From a bacterium (GTDB taxonomy: Bacteria; BMS3Abin14): a stretch of 64,000 nucleotides of DNA. The translations under genes were made by a program, and so were the position numbers. The number at the start of each line of letters is the position of its first letter. Positions within the stretch are counted from its first letter, which is position 1. This document shows, one piece after another, positions 37,098 to 45,710 of the stretch. Location: NCBI GenBank assembly GCA_020350725.1, contig CP070719.1, forward strand, positions 2,119,855 through 2,183,854, in the 5' to 3' direction. The notes under the pieces were generated by a model that was not told the origin of the DNA, made no database searches, and saw nothing but the letters and a program-made list of their open reading frames with translations.

Positions 37098-38557
37098 TGA
37101 AGAGAAAGCTCTTCCTCACCCTGGTCCTCCTGTGCGGCGCCTCTATTTTGGGCGGAGGCTACCTGGTCGTCTCCATCGAGAGGTCCACCGGTACCCTGGA
37201 CGACCTGATCCAGCTCCATCGGGTGGAGATCCTGCGGGAACAGATGCTCATCCAGATCAAGAAGGTCCAGCGGGACCTCACCCTCAAGGATACCCGGCAC
37301 GAGAGGGAATTCGGCACCCTGGTCTCCCATGTATCCAAAATGAGCCGGACCATAGACTCCTGTTTCTCCTGTCATCACAACGAGGAAGTCACCGCGAGGC
37401 TGCGACGGCTTGCCGGGGATGCGGAAAAGTACAAGCATGCCCTGAGCCGCGTGTACACCATGAGGGCTAACACCCAGAGGCTGCGCCAGGAGGAGGACAA
37501 CGCTTTCCGGATCGGTGAGGAATTCATCGAAGAGGTCGACGGGATGCTCCTGATGACCACTGTGAACCTCGAGAGGAGGACGAGCGAGGTCCTGGAGAGG
37601 ATCCAGTTCTCCAAGGCCGTTCTCATCATCTTTACCATGCTCGGCCCCCTCCTCCTCATCGGACTGGCCGCCCTGCTCTTCATCAAATTCACCGAACCGG
37701 TCTCCGAGCTCCTGAGGGCGACCCAAAAGCTCAAGGCGGGGGACCTGGACTACCGTATCGAGGGCCTGAGGGACGAATTCGGCGAGGTTGCAGACTCCTT
37801 CAATGAGATGTCCGGAGCCCTGAAGGATCTTATGAGGAACATGATGCGCGCCGACCAGATGGTTCACATGGGCGAGTTGGCCTCGGGCCTGGCCCATGAG
37901 ATCAAGAACCCGATCGCGGGGATCAAACTGTCCATTGAGGTCCTCCTCGACGAGGTGGAACTGGATGAGGAATACCGGGAACTCCTTTACCAGACCCGGG
38001 AGCAGGTGCAGAACATGGAGCGGCTCATGAGGAGCCTCCTGAACTTCGCCAAGCCTCCCAAACCCGATTTTCAGATGGAGGATCTGAACGGGATCCTTGA
38101 CAACGCGATCTCGAACGTGGAACTGATCCTTCACGGACAGGTCTCTCAGGGGTATCAAGGAGAGGAGGTCAGGATCGTCCGGGAGTACGACACCCGCCTC
38201 CCCCAGGTCAGGGCCGACGCCTCTCAACTCCAGCAGATCTTCCTGAATCTCCTCCTGAACGGGGTGGACGCCATGCCCGGAGGGGGCACCCTGAAGGTCA
38301 GGACGTCGATGGGTGAACGCGACGGGTATTTCAAGGTGGAGATCTCCGACACGGGAGAGGGGATTGATCCGAATGTCCTGGTCAAGGTCTTCGATCCCTT
38401 CTTCACCACCAAGTCCAAGGGGACCGGCCTGGGGCTGGCGGTCAGCAAGCGGTTGGTGGAGCAGCACGGGGGGGAGATCACGGTGCGTAATAACGAAAGG
38501 TCCGGTGCGACCTTTGCCGTGTGGCTGCCTGGGGAGCCCTCGAGGGAGGTGTCATGA
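37097..38557 (+). CDS. Membrane sensor histidine kinase with a periplasmic CXXCH heme motif
   Basis: GTG start shares one base with the previous stop. TM1 is about residues 4-25, the periplasmic domain about 26-170 contains CFSCH at 89-93 followed by another His, and TM2 is about 173-195. HAMP (about 196-250), HisKA with His267 in LASGLAHEIKNPIAGIKL, and HATPase_c (N box NLLLNGVDAMPGG, DTGEGID, GTGLGLAVS) follow. The kinase core is complete. A single c-type heme in the sensor suggests redox, NO or CO sensing (inference). It is coupled by ATGA to the regulator, so binding protein, kinase and regulator form one operon. Confidence 0.92.
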   Translation: MKRKLFLTLVLLCGASILGGGYLVVSIERSTGTLDDLIQLHRVEILREQMLIQIKKVQRDLTLKDTRHEREFGTLVSHVSKMSRTIDSCFSCHHNEEVTARLRRLAGDAEKYKHALSRVYTMRANTQRLRQEEDNAFRIGEEFIEEVDGMLLMTTVNLERRTSEVLERIQFSKAVLIIFTMLGPLLLIGLAALLFIKFTEPVSELLRATQKLKAGDLDYRIEGLRDEFGEVADSFNEMSGALKDLMRNMMRADQMVHMGELASGLAHEIKNPIAGIKLSIEVLLDEVELDEEYRELLYQTREQVQNMERLMRSLLNFAKPPKPDFQMEDLNGILDNAISNVELILHGQVSQGYQGEEVRIVREYDTRLPQVRADASQLQQIFLNLLLNGVDAMPGGGTLKVRTSMGERDGYFKVEISDTGEGIDPNVLVKVFDPFFTTKSKGTGLGLAVSKRLVEQHGGEITVRNNERSGATFAVWLPGEPSREVS

Positions 38558-39951
38558 CCACCGGCGCTAAGGGGAGGATCTTCATCGTCGACGACGACCG
38601 CCTCATTGTATCGCTCCTGACCCGGACACTCCAGAGGGAAGGATTTGAGGTGATGTCCGCGCCAGACGCCGACCAGCTGGAGGAAAAGATAGCCTCCTTC
38701 CCCCCGGATATCCTCCTGCTGGACATCGGCCTGCCGGGGAGAAGCGGCCTCGACGTCCTGGCCGCCCTTCAGGAGAGGGGAATGGAGGCTCCCCAGGCAG
38801 TGATCCTCACCGCCGACGACACCGCTGACACCGCCATCAGGGCCATGAAGCTGGGAGCGGTGGATTATCTGGTCAAACCCTTCGAGATGGACAAGCTCAG
38901 GATCGTAATAAACAACATCATCGAGAAGGAGGATCTGCGGAGAAAGGTCGATTACCTGAGCAGGCTCAGCTCTGCCGTCTTCACGAAAAAAATGATCGGG
39001 GAGTCGGCAGCCATGAGGGACCTCAGGGAAAAAGCGGAGAAGTTGGCCGGGGCCAGGGTCTCGACCGTTCTCATCTCCGGGGAGAGCGGCACGGGCAAGG
39101 AGCTGCTGGCGCGGCACATCCACCAGCTGATCTACGGGGGCTCAGAGGAGGAATATGCCCCCTTTATGGCCATCAACTGCGCCGCAATACCGGATAACCT
39201 GATCGAAAGCGAGTTGTTCGGGCACGTCAAAGGGGCGTTTACCGATGCGAAATCAGACAAGAAAGGCGTTTTTGAGCTGGCGAACAATGGATCCCTGCTC
39301 CTGGACGAGATCGGAGAGATGAGGCCCGACCTGCAGAGCAAGCTGCTGCGGGTCCTGGAGGAGAGAACGGTCCGCCGGATCGGGGGCAGGAAAGCCGTGC
39401 CCGTACATGTGACGGTGATGGCCACCACCAACATCGATCTCGACCGATCGGTGCACGAAGGATTTTTCCGCAAGGACCTCTATTACCGCCTGAGCACCTT
39501 CCCTTTCCACATCCCGCCCCTCAGGCAGCGGAAAGAGGATATCATGCCCATCGCCTCCTATTTCGTTGAGTATTTCTGCGACAAGTTCCAGAAGAAGGCC
39601 ATCCGGGGCTTCTCCCCGGAGGCGGAGGGGATGATGCTCGCCTATTCGTGGCCCGGAAACGTCAGGGAGGTCAGAAACGCCATGGAGAGGATCGCTGTTC
39701 TCGAGAGCGCCGAGATCATCACGCCCGACCAGCTCCCGCGGGAGGTGGCCCTTCAGAAACGACCGGTCGATAGCACCGACCAGCCCGTTGTTATCCTGCC
39801 CGCGGACGGGATTCCCCTTGAGGCCGTTGAGGAGAGCCTTATCCGGCAGGCCCTTCAGAAGACGGATAACAACAGGGCCGGCGCGGCCAGGCTCCTTTCC
39901 ATCGGTTACGATGCCCTCAGGTACCGGATCAGGAAGTTAGGGATCGAGTGA
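38554..39951 (+). CDS. NtrC-family sigma-54-dependent response regulator
   Basis: Receiver domain with FIVDDDR and phospho-acceptor Asp57 (LLDIGLPG), AAA+ domain with Walker A GESGTGKE (about 175), the sigma-54 contact motif reading GAFTDA (about 227-232) rather than GAFTGA, Walker B SLLLDEIGEM, and a Fis-type helix-turn-helix at the C-terminus (NNRAGAARLLSIGYDALRYRIRKLGIE, quoted here only as a region of about 27 positions near 439-465). GAFTDA is a common natural variant. Start at the ATG at 38554 overlapping the kinase stop, with GGGAGG before it. The sigma-54 promoter and palindrome just downstream are its obvious candidate target. Confidence 0.95.
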   Translation: MTTGAKGRIFIVDDDRLIVSLLTRTLQREGFEVMSAPDADQLEEKIASFPPDILLLDIGLPGRSGLDVLAALQERGMEAPQAVILTADDTADTAIRAMKLGAVDYLVKPFEMDKLRIVINNIIEKEDLRRKVDYLSRLSSAVFTKKMIGESAAMRDLREKAEKLAGARVSTVLISGESGTGKELLARHIHQLIYGGSEEEYAPFMAINCAAIPDNLIESELFGHVKGAFTDAKSDKKGVFELANNGSLLLDEIGEMRPDLQSKLLRVLEERTVRRIGGRKAVPVHVTVMATTNIDLDRSVHEGFFRKDLYYRLSTFPFHIPPLRQRKEDIMPIASYFVEYFCDKFQKKAIRGFSPEAEGMMLAYSWPGNVREVRNAMERIAVLESAEIITPDQLPREVALQKRPVDSTDQPVVILPADGIPLEAVEESLIRQALQKTDNNRAGAARLLSIGYDALRYRIRKLGIE

Positions 39952-40084
39952 AGCTCCGGCAGCGCGTCGGGGATCTGCGACACGCTGGGAAAGAATTGGC
40001 CGCCCGCTGATCTTCCCGAGTCCGATTCTTCGGGGTCTCGGACCTATTCCTGCCGACCTCTCTTCTCCACGCCAGGGAAATACA

Positions 40085-40120
40085 TGGTTATTTCACCAGT
40101 CCATCCTGGTGTAATAACCA
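40085..40120. promoter_or_regulatory. Inverted repeat, candidate enhancer site for the NtrC-family regulator
   Basis: Arms TGGTTATTTCACCAG (40085-40099) and CTGGTGTAATAACCA (40106-40120) pair at 14 of 15 positions around a six-base centre. The centre is about 115 bases upstream of the predicted transcription start of the sigma-54 promoter, the normal distance for an enhancer-binding activator. There is no T run after it, so a terminator is less likely. Confidence 0.7.
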
Positions 40121-40193
40121 GGTCCCTTGGCGCTGGCCGATGGGCACGCTGCCAATTGGTTGTTCGTAAAAGTTAATTCCTATTGGTCTCAAT

Positions 40194-40209
40194 TGGCACG
40201 TTCCTTGCC
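40194..40209 (+). promoter_or_regulatory. Sigma-54 (RpoN) promoter
   Basis: TGGCACG-N4-TTGCC matches the -24/-12 consensus, with GG at 40195-40196 and GC at 40207-40208 exactly 12 bases apart. It drives the barrel/decaheme/large cytochrome genes. Predicted transcription start about 40220. Confidence 0.88.
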
Positions 40210-40392
40210 AAGTTATCAGCAGATCTTGAGACAAGGTGTGAAGGAAAGGCTCGGTTTCCGTACCCCGACCATCACCTCTGCAGGTCAACAATCCGGGAAG
40301 CGGACCCTGGCACCATCGGCAGGTTTGATGTGGAGCGCGAGATCCTATCCCTGATATACTTTGATAGAGGAAATCTGGCTGGGAGATGCGAT

Positions 40393-41595
40393 ATGAGCAG
40401 GGGTTTGGCAGGATTCCTTTCGGTTGTGGTCGTCGCTTCCGTTCTTTTTCCCCTGAGCCATGCCTGCGCTGATTTTCGGCTCCGCGGCGACGCCGTGACA
40501 CATCTCGAGTGGTACGATGACCCCCAGGGCGACGAGGCGCTCCCGTTTTACCAATACCTCAGGATCAATCTGGATGACACAGCAGGTGGCCGGAAGTTCC
40601 GTATCTACGGCCGGCTGGCGGAGGATGTCAACAACGAGGTCGATACGGAAAGCCGGCTCTATTTCGCCTATTTCGAGAAGAAGGACGTCTGGGACAACAC
40701 CGATCTCAGAATAGGACGGCAGTGGGTCAACACGGTGGCCGGCTCACCCGTTCTGGACGGTCTTCAGGTCCGGTACCTGAGACCGGAGCTTTTCCGGCTG
40801 AAGGCCTACGGAGGGATCAACGCCTCCCTGGAGGATTATGAGTCCGACGAGGTCGTCTGGGGGTTTTCCGTGGAGGACGATTTCCTTGACAGGACCGATC
40901 TCGGCCTCAGTTACTACCAGAAGCGGGTCGACGGCGATCTGGCCCTGGAGTTCCTGGGGTTATCCGCCTGGACGAGGGTGGGGAAAAGAGGATCGGTCTT
41001 CGGGGAGCTGCAGTACGACCTGCTGTCGCAGATCCCCTCCTACTATCAGGCAGCCGTTCGTCTCGTTCCCAACGACAGGTGGACCTTCAGGGGTGAATAT
41101 TACGGTTTCACGCCGGTGTTCGATTCCACCTCCATCTATTCCGTCTTCGCCGTGGACGACTACGAGGAGGTGTCCGTCTCCGCGGACTACAGACTTGACC
41201 GGGAGTGGACCCTCTTCGCCAGGTACGCGAGGGAGTTCTACGAGTCCTTCGATGATTCCGATGTCGTGGAGGCCGGTGCGGAACTCATCCGGCCCAAGGA
41301 ATTGAGCGGTTACCTGGTCGCTGTTTTCAGGACCGGATATGAAGATCTCAACGGCATCAGGGCCAACGTCCGGGCTCCTCTCTACGGGGAGATCACCCTG
41401 GACGCCGGGGCCGAATACAACGTCTACGACAGGGTGGGGGACGACAGGGGCGACACCTCGTCCAAGAGGTACTGGCTGGCCGGGGAAAGGGATCTCGGAG
41501 AATCATTGAACCTGAGGGCCAAGGTCGAGAGGATAGAGAGTGAGATCTACGACTACTACAACCGGGGCAGGATCCGTCTCCGGTACACGTTCTAG
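40393..41595 (+). CDS. Outer-membrane beta-barrel protein (porin-like) of a porin-cytochrome cluster
   Basis: Signal peptide of about 27 residues ending HACA, then about 370 residues of alternating aromatic and polar strands with short turns, ending RIRLRYTF; a terminal Phe is the usual outer-membrane assembly signal. The N-terminal strands (FRLRGDAVTHLEWYDD, KFRIYGRLAEDV, LRIGRQWVNTVAGSPVLDGL) resemble uncharacterised barrels found beside multiheme cytochromes in Desulfobacterota. It is much smaller than MtrB-type barrels (about 700 residues). No heme motif. The ATG at 40393 is about 170 bases after the predicted sigma-54 start and is followed 10 bases later by the decaheme gene, suggesting one transmembrane unit. 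Confidence 0.8.
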   Translation: MSRGLAGFLSVVVVASVLFPLSHACADFRLRGDAVTHLEWYDDPQGDEALPFYQYLRINLDDTAGGRKFRIYGRLAEDVNNEVDTESRLYFAYFEKKDVWDNTDLRIGRQWVNTVAGSPVLDGLQVRYLRPELFRLKAYGGINASLEDYESDEVVWGFSVEDDFLDRTDLGLSYYQKRVDGDLALEFLGLSAWTRVGKRGSVFGELQYDLLSQIPSYYQAAVRLVPNDRWTFRGEYYGFTPVFDSTSIYSVFAVDDYEEVSVSADYRLDREWTLFARYAREFYESFDDSDVVEAGAELIRPKELSGYLVAVFRTGYEDLNGIRANVRAPLYGEITLDAGAEYNVYDRVGDDRGDTSSKRYWLAGERDLGESLNLRAKVERIESEIYDYYNRGRIRLRYTF

Positions 41596-41605
41596 GGGTA
41601 ACGCC

Positions 41606-42412
41606 ATGAAAAGGATCGTTCTCATCGCCATCCTTATTCTCGTGTGGGGCCTGCTTGCCGCCCACGCCGCCGGGTTGATCTTCGATCACGAGGTTCACGT
41701 GGCGGAGTACGAGTCCGACTGCGCCTCGTGCCATCGGCCCGGCGACCTGGACATCGTGCCCCCCGAGGCACGATGCGAGGACTGCCATGAGGCGGATTTT
41801 GTCAAAGAGGTCAAAATCCCCGCCAGGAAGACCCACGACAGCTTCTGGTACCGGGACCACGGTCCCTACACCAAGAAAGAGGCCAGGAACTGCGAGAGCT
41901 GTCATGACGATCGTTACTGTTTCGACTGCCACCGGTCCGGTTTCGCGGACGAGCAGGGGAAGCTCAACATCCACCGCAGCGACTACCGGGTGACCCATCC
42001 CATCGCCGCCCGCGCCGATGCCCGGAGCTGTTCGGTGTGCCACGAGGAGCGGTTCTGCACCGACTGTCACGCGGATTTCGCTCCCCAGGACCTGGCCTTC
42101 GCGTCCCACAGGAGGGGGTTTTCGGACATCACGGGTTTCGGGACGCCTCATTCCGCTTTCACCCCCGCCCAGTGCCCGACGTGCCATCCCGGCTCGGTGC
42201 TGACGACCCACGACTGGTCCGACAACCATGCCCGTGAGGCGAGGCGGAGCCTGCCCACCTGCCAGTCCTGTCATCCGGAGGGTGAGGTGTGTCTGAAGTG
42301 CCACAGCGCCCGGGAAGGGCTGGTGGTCAACCCCCATCCCGACAACTGGGGTGATATCGGTGATATTCTGAACGGCGCCGGTGACGGCCGGACCTGCCGG
42401 CGGTGCCATTAA
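41606..42412 (+). CDS. Periplasmic decaheme c-type cytochrome
   Basis: A signal peptide (hydrophobic to about residue 20) precedes ten CXXCH motifs in 268 residues: CASCH, CEDCH, CESCH, CFDCH, CSVCH, CTDCH, CPTCH, CQSCH, CLKCH and a terminal CRRCH. Heme density is close to one per 25 residues, as in MtrA-type electron-transfer modules that dock into an outer-membrane barrel. It lies between a barrel gene and a large lipoprotein cytochrome, the standard layout of a porin-cytochrome conduit. The start at 41606 is chosen for the signal peptide. Confidence 0.93.
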   Translation: MKRIVLIAILILVWGLLAAHAAGLIFDHEVHVAEYESDCASCHRPGDLDIVPPEARCEDCHEADFVKEVKIPARKTHDSFWYRDHGPYTKKEARNCESCHDDRYCFDCHRSGFADEQGKLNIHRSDYRVTHPIAARADARSCSVCHEERFCTDCHADFAPQDLAFASHRRGFSDITGFGTPHSAFTPAQCPTCHPGSVLTTHDWSDNHAREARRSLPTCQSCHPEGEVCLKCHSAREGLVVNPHPDNWGDIGDILNGAGDGRTCRRCH

Positions 42413-42427
42413 AAGGAGGAATGACCC

Positions 42428-45400
42428 ATGTTCCGGTTCGATCGCACGATACAGATCTCAGTGGTCCTTGCGGCCGTGGCGCTGCTCGTGGCGGGGTGCG
42501 GCAGTTCCCTGAAGGAGAGCGGAGGCGACCAGACCCGGGGTGACGCGGCACAGGAGATCCTCAGCGTTTTTAACTGCTCATGCCACACCCAGCAGGGGAC
42601 GTGGCTGGACAGTGACCACGCCAATGCTGAGAACATACCGGCTCCCACCCCCACCAACGATATCAACTGTTTCCCTTGTCACACAGGAACCGGTTATGTG
42701 GGTGCAATGGCCGAGCCGGATCCCCGCTATTTCGTCGACTGCGCATCCTGCCACGGGGGCCTGATCGACGAGCATGTCTGGCCCTTTCCCCAGCCCACCT
42801 TCTTTGCCTGCGGACAGTGCCACAACTCTGACTTTCCGGCCAATCACCTGCCCGATGCGCCCCTGGGCGGGAGCATCGACGAAAATTACCGGTTGAGTGA
42901 GCACTTCGATTCCCCCCAGGACGATTCTGCGCTGTGCTCCAGGTGTCACACCGACGAGGGATATCTTAAGTATGCGGAGGTCACAGCCGGTCTCGGACGG
43001 AGCGAACTCGAGGACCTCCTCACGGCCGAGCCCGACATCCTCAACGGCAATCCGGTCCAGTGCCGCACCTGCCACCGGTCCCATTCTCTCGATCTCGTCG
43101 GACAGGCAAAGGTGGTTTCAGAGGACAGCTTCGGATCCCCCGTCTCCTCGCCGGCCGGTGCGACCGAACGGGTCTTTTCCGCATCCTTCAACCTGTGCAC
43201 CAGCTGTCACCAGGTGTTCCTGCAGTACACCTGGGATAACGACAGCGAGACCTTTGCCTACGGGCTGGACCCGGCCATATACGGAAGCCCTTCCGTTCTG
43301 GGCAGCGACGCGGAATATCATGCCGGCGACCTCGACCTGGTGATCTACGATTCCCATTTTCCCGGCACCTACAACGGGACGCCGGTGGCGGGCTACAACA
43401 TCAACGCCGCCGACGAGAAGGCCTGCGTCCAGTGCCACGATCCCCACGGCGCCTCCAAATTCGACCAGGCCAGCATCAGAGATCTTGTCGAGGAGTGGGG
43501 AAATACACCCGGCTTCCACGGTGACTACATGAACTGGGCCTACCGTCAGGACGTGGACTGCGCCCGCTGCCACTCCGGCAGCGAGTACATCAAGCTCACC
43601 GCCGGGCAGGACCCGGACAAGCTGGACAGCAACCAGGCCCGGGTGGTGGCCTGCTACAGCTGCCACCCCCTCACCGCGCTCAACGACGCCGAAACCGCCT
43701 TCTCCCTGGGCTCGAGGTGGACCATCGACGAGTTCGTCTTCCCCTCGGCCCTGTTCACCGTGGAAGGACTCGGAGACAACGCCCTGTGCATGAACTGCCA
43801 CTCCGGGCGCCGATCCAAGGCCGACGTGGACGCGGCCATCGCCGCCGGGAGCTCGGTCCTCGAGTTTCGAGAGATCAACCCGCACTACCGCATGGCCGGC
43901 GCGACGCTGTTCGGCAACTTCTCCCAGGGCGGCTACGAGTTCGACGGCAAGGCCTACGCCTCGAAATTCGAGCACGTAGCCTCCAACGACCTGTGTGTGG
44001 AGTGTCACAACGCTCACTCGGGCAAGCTGTTCATCGCCGACGCCCCGCCCGGCAGGGTGAGCTGCGACACCTGTCACGACGGGGTGGCCACCGTGGAGGA
44101 CCTGCGCGACATCAGGGTTATCGGCGACCTGGCTCCCGCCTCCGAGGCGGTGGACTACGACGGCGACGGTGATGCGGGCGAAGGGATCTTCTACGAGATG
44201 GAGACCCTCCAGGAACTGCTCGGCGACGCCCTGGTGGCGGCCGAGGTGGAGGATCTGGGCCGTTACCCCTATTTCAGCAACATCACGACGGCGGACCAGT
44301 ACCGGGCCGCCTACAACCTGCAGTGGGTCCGGTCGGACCCCGGCCATTACGCCCACAACGCCGCCTATGTTATCGAGCTGATGGTGGACTCCCTGGAAGC
44401 CCTCGGGGTGACGGTCAACCCGGACACCTCCAACCCGCTCCACCGGGACGCCGAGGGGCACTTCAACGCCGCCGCTGAGGCTTTCCGCTACTGGGACGAG
44501 GACGGTGTTGTCCAGCCGACCTGCTCAAGATGCCACGCCTCCGAGGGGGCGGCCTACTTCTTCGACACCGGGGACCTGATCACGGAGCCGGAATACACGG
44601 AGTACACGAAGGGGATCTCGGCCGGTTTCGCCTGCGAGACGTGCCACGTCGTTGATTCCTTCTCCGGCGCCTTCGAGGGCGATCTGTGGAACGTGGCTGA
44701 TGTGACCTTCCCCTCGGGCTTTGTGGTCGACATCGGGGATGAGAGCAACCTGTGCGCTCAGTGCCACCAGGGCCGGGAATCGGGTGTGTCCGTGGCCGAT
44801 CGCATTGCCGCTGCCGACACCCACACCTTCATCAACCGCCACTACCTGGCGGCGGCGGCCATACAGTACGGGTCTGAAGCCACGGCGGCCTTCGAATACG
44901 CGGGGCAACTCTACGCGGGCTACAACACGTTCGAGGATCACCTGGCTTCCCAGAAAACCTGCCTGGGCTGCCACATGAGGGGCGTGGAGGACCACACCTT
45001 CAAACCGGCCCTGACGGATTGTGACAACGCCCTGTGTCACGCCGGGATCACCGATTTCGACGACATCGCCGAGCCCGGTGGACCGACGACCGACTACGAC
45101 GGGGACGGTCTGGCCGGCAGTTTCCAGGACGAGATCGACGGGATGCTGGCACTCCTCATCCTCGAGATCCAGGATTACGCGGCTACGGAGCTGAGTGAAC
45201 CCATCGTCTACTCACCGGTCAATTATCCCTACTTCTTCAACGACACCGACGCCGACGGTGTGGGAGATCCGGACGAACTGTCCTTCGGCAACCGCTATTC
45301 GATATTCGACGATATGCTTTTGGCGGCGGCCTTCAACTACCACTCGGGGCGTGATCCCTGCGGTCATATTCACAATTACCGCTACGTCATCCAGACCCTG

Positions 45401-45454
45401 TATGATTCCATCGAGAGCCTGGGCGGTGATGTGAGTGCGTTGACGAGGCCTTGA
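42428..45454 (+). CDS. Large multiheme c-type cytochrome lipoprotein (at least 16 hemes)
   Basis: AGGAGG precedes the ATG. The lipoprotein signal ends LLVAGC (Cys24). Across 1008 residues I count 16 canonical CXXCH motifs (first CFPCH, last CLGCH), plus two unusual ones: CSCH near residue 50 (one residue between Cys) and CDNALCH near 865 (CX4CH). Two related blocks are visible, about 453-660 and 776-1000: each opens with a CXXCH followed by Gln/Ser-Gly-Arg, passes through a GY-FxF/Y-DGK/AGQLY stretch and ends in a heme-poor region of the form YPYF...YVI..L.DS.ESLG. The protein probably sits on the outer membrane surface, taking electrons from the barrel-decaheme module. The terminal acceptor is unknown. 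Confidence 0.93.
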   Translation: MFRFDRTIQISVVLAAVALLVAGCGSSLKESGGDQTRGDAAQEILSVFNCSCHTQQGTWLDSDHANAENIPAPTPTNDINCFPCHTGTGYVGAMAEPDPRYFVDCASCHGGLIDEHVWPFPQPTFFACGQCHNSDFPANHLPDAPLGGSIDENYRLSEHFDSPQDDSALCSRCHTDEGYLKYAEVTAGLGRSELEDLLTAEPDILNGNPVQCRTCHRSHSLDLVGQAKVVSEDSFGSPVSSPAGATERVFSASFNLCTSCHQVFLQYTWDNDSETFAYGLDPAIYGSPSVLGSDAEYHAGDLDLVIYDSHFPGTYNGTPVAGYNINAADEKACVQCHDPHGASKFDQASIRDLVEEWGNTPGFHGDYMNWAYRQDVDCARCHSGSEYIKLTAGQDPDKLDSNQARVVACYSCHPLTALNDAETAFSLGSRWTIDEFVFPSALFTVEGLGDNALCMNCHSGRRSKADVDAAIAAGSSVLEFREINPHYRMAGATLFGNFSQGGYEFDGKAYASKFEHVASNDLCVECHNAHSGKLFIADAPPGRVSCDTCHDGVATVEDLRDIRVIGDLAPASEAVDYDGDGDAGEGIFYEMETLQELLGDALVAAEVEDLGRYPYFSNITTADQYRAAYNLQWVRSDPGHYAHNAAYVIELMVDSLEALGVTVNPDTSNPLHRDAEGHFNAAAEAFRYWDEDGVVQPTCSRCHASEGAAYFFDTGDLITEPEYTEYTKGISAGFACETCHVVDSFSGAFEGDLWNVADVTFPSGFVVDIGDESNLCAQCHQGRESGVSVADRIAAADTHTFINRHYLAAAAIQYGSEATAAFEYAGQLYAGYNTFEDHLASQKTCLGCHMRGVEDHTFKPALTDCDNALCHAGITDFDDIAEPGGPTTDYDGDGLAGSFQDEIDGMLALLILEIQDYAATELSEPIVYSPVNYPYFFNDTDADGVGDPDELSFGNRYSIFDDMLLAAAFNYHSGRDPCGHIHNYRYVIQTLYDSIESLGGDVSALTRP

Positions 45455-45485
45455 TCCCTCCTCCACCTTTTGTGAGACGACAGAG

Positions 45486-45515
45486 GGGAGGCCGGCTCTT
45501 TTGAGCCGGCCTCCC
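45486..45515. terminator. Hairpin after the porin-cytochrome operon
   Basis: GGGAGGCCGGCTC-TTTT-GAGCCGGCCTCCC: a perfect 13-base stem with a four-base loop 31 bases after the stop. The following T content is modest (AACGTTTCGG), so it may be a terminator or a stabilising 3' structure. Confidence 0.7.
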
Positions 45516-45612
45516 AACGTTTCGGTGTCCTATTCCCGGCCTGCGCCGTTTTCTCCTGCAGTGCAGGCCTCCTTATTTATATAAACCCGGGGTCAGAGCA
45601 CTTTTACTTTTA

Positions 45613-45652
45613 GCGTTAAACCGTAAACTGTGAACCGAGAACGGTGAACTTC
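45613..45652. repeat. Word repeat family D, copy 1
   Basis: AACCGTAAACTGTGAACCGAG followed by AACGGTGAAC words. Confidence 0.65.
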
Positions 45653-45710
45653 TCGTGTCCAGTCTCTATGCTATCGGGGGTCAGGACGGGGATTGCCGAA
45701 GAGGTCTATT

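Larger units (their letters stand above)
39952..40392. other. Regulatory spacer between regulator and porin-cytochrome genes
   Basis: 441 bases. It holds the palindrome at 40085-40120 and the sigma-54 promoter at 40194-40209. The long untranslated leader (about 170 bases) between the predicted start of transcription and the barrel gene carries no recognised element. An open frame through the leader shows no coding character. Confidence 0.6.

Noticed and set aside
37076-38467. 463-codon minus-strand frame opposite the heme kinase
   Set aside because: Composition typical of an antisense frame; the kinase on the plus strand is unambiguous.
39227-39252. GAFTDA instead of GAFTGA in the NtrC-type regulator as a sign of lost sigma-54 contact
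   Set aside because: GAFTDA is a frequent natural variant in functional activators, so it is not evidence of inactivity.
43118-44461. 447-codon minus-strand frame opposite the giant cytochrome
   Set aside because: Val/Gly/His-rich shadow frame without domains.
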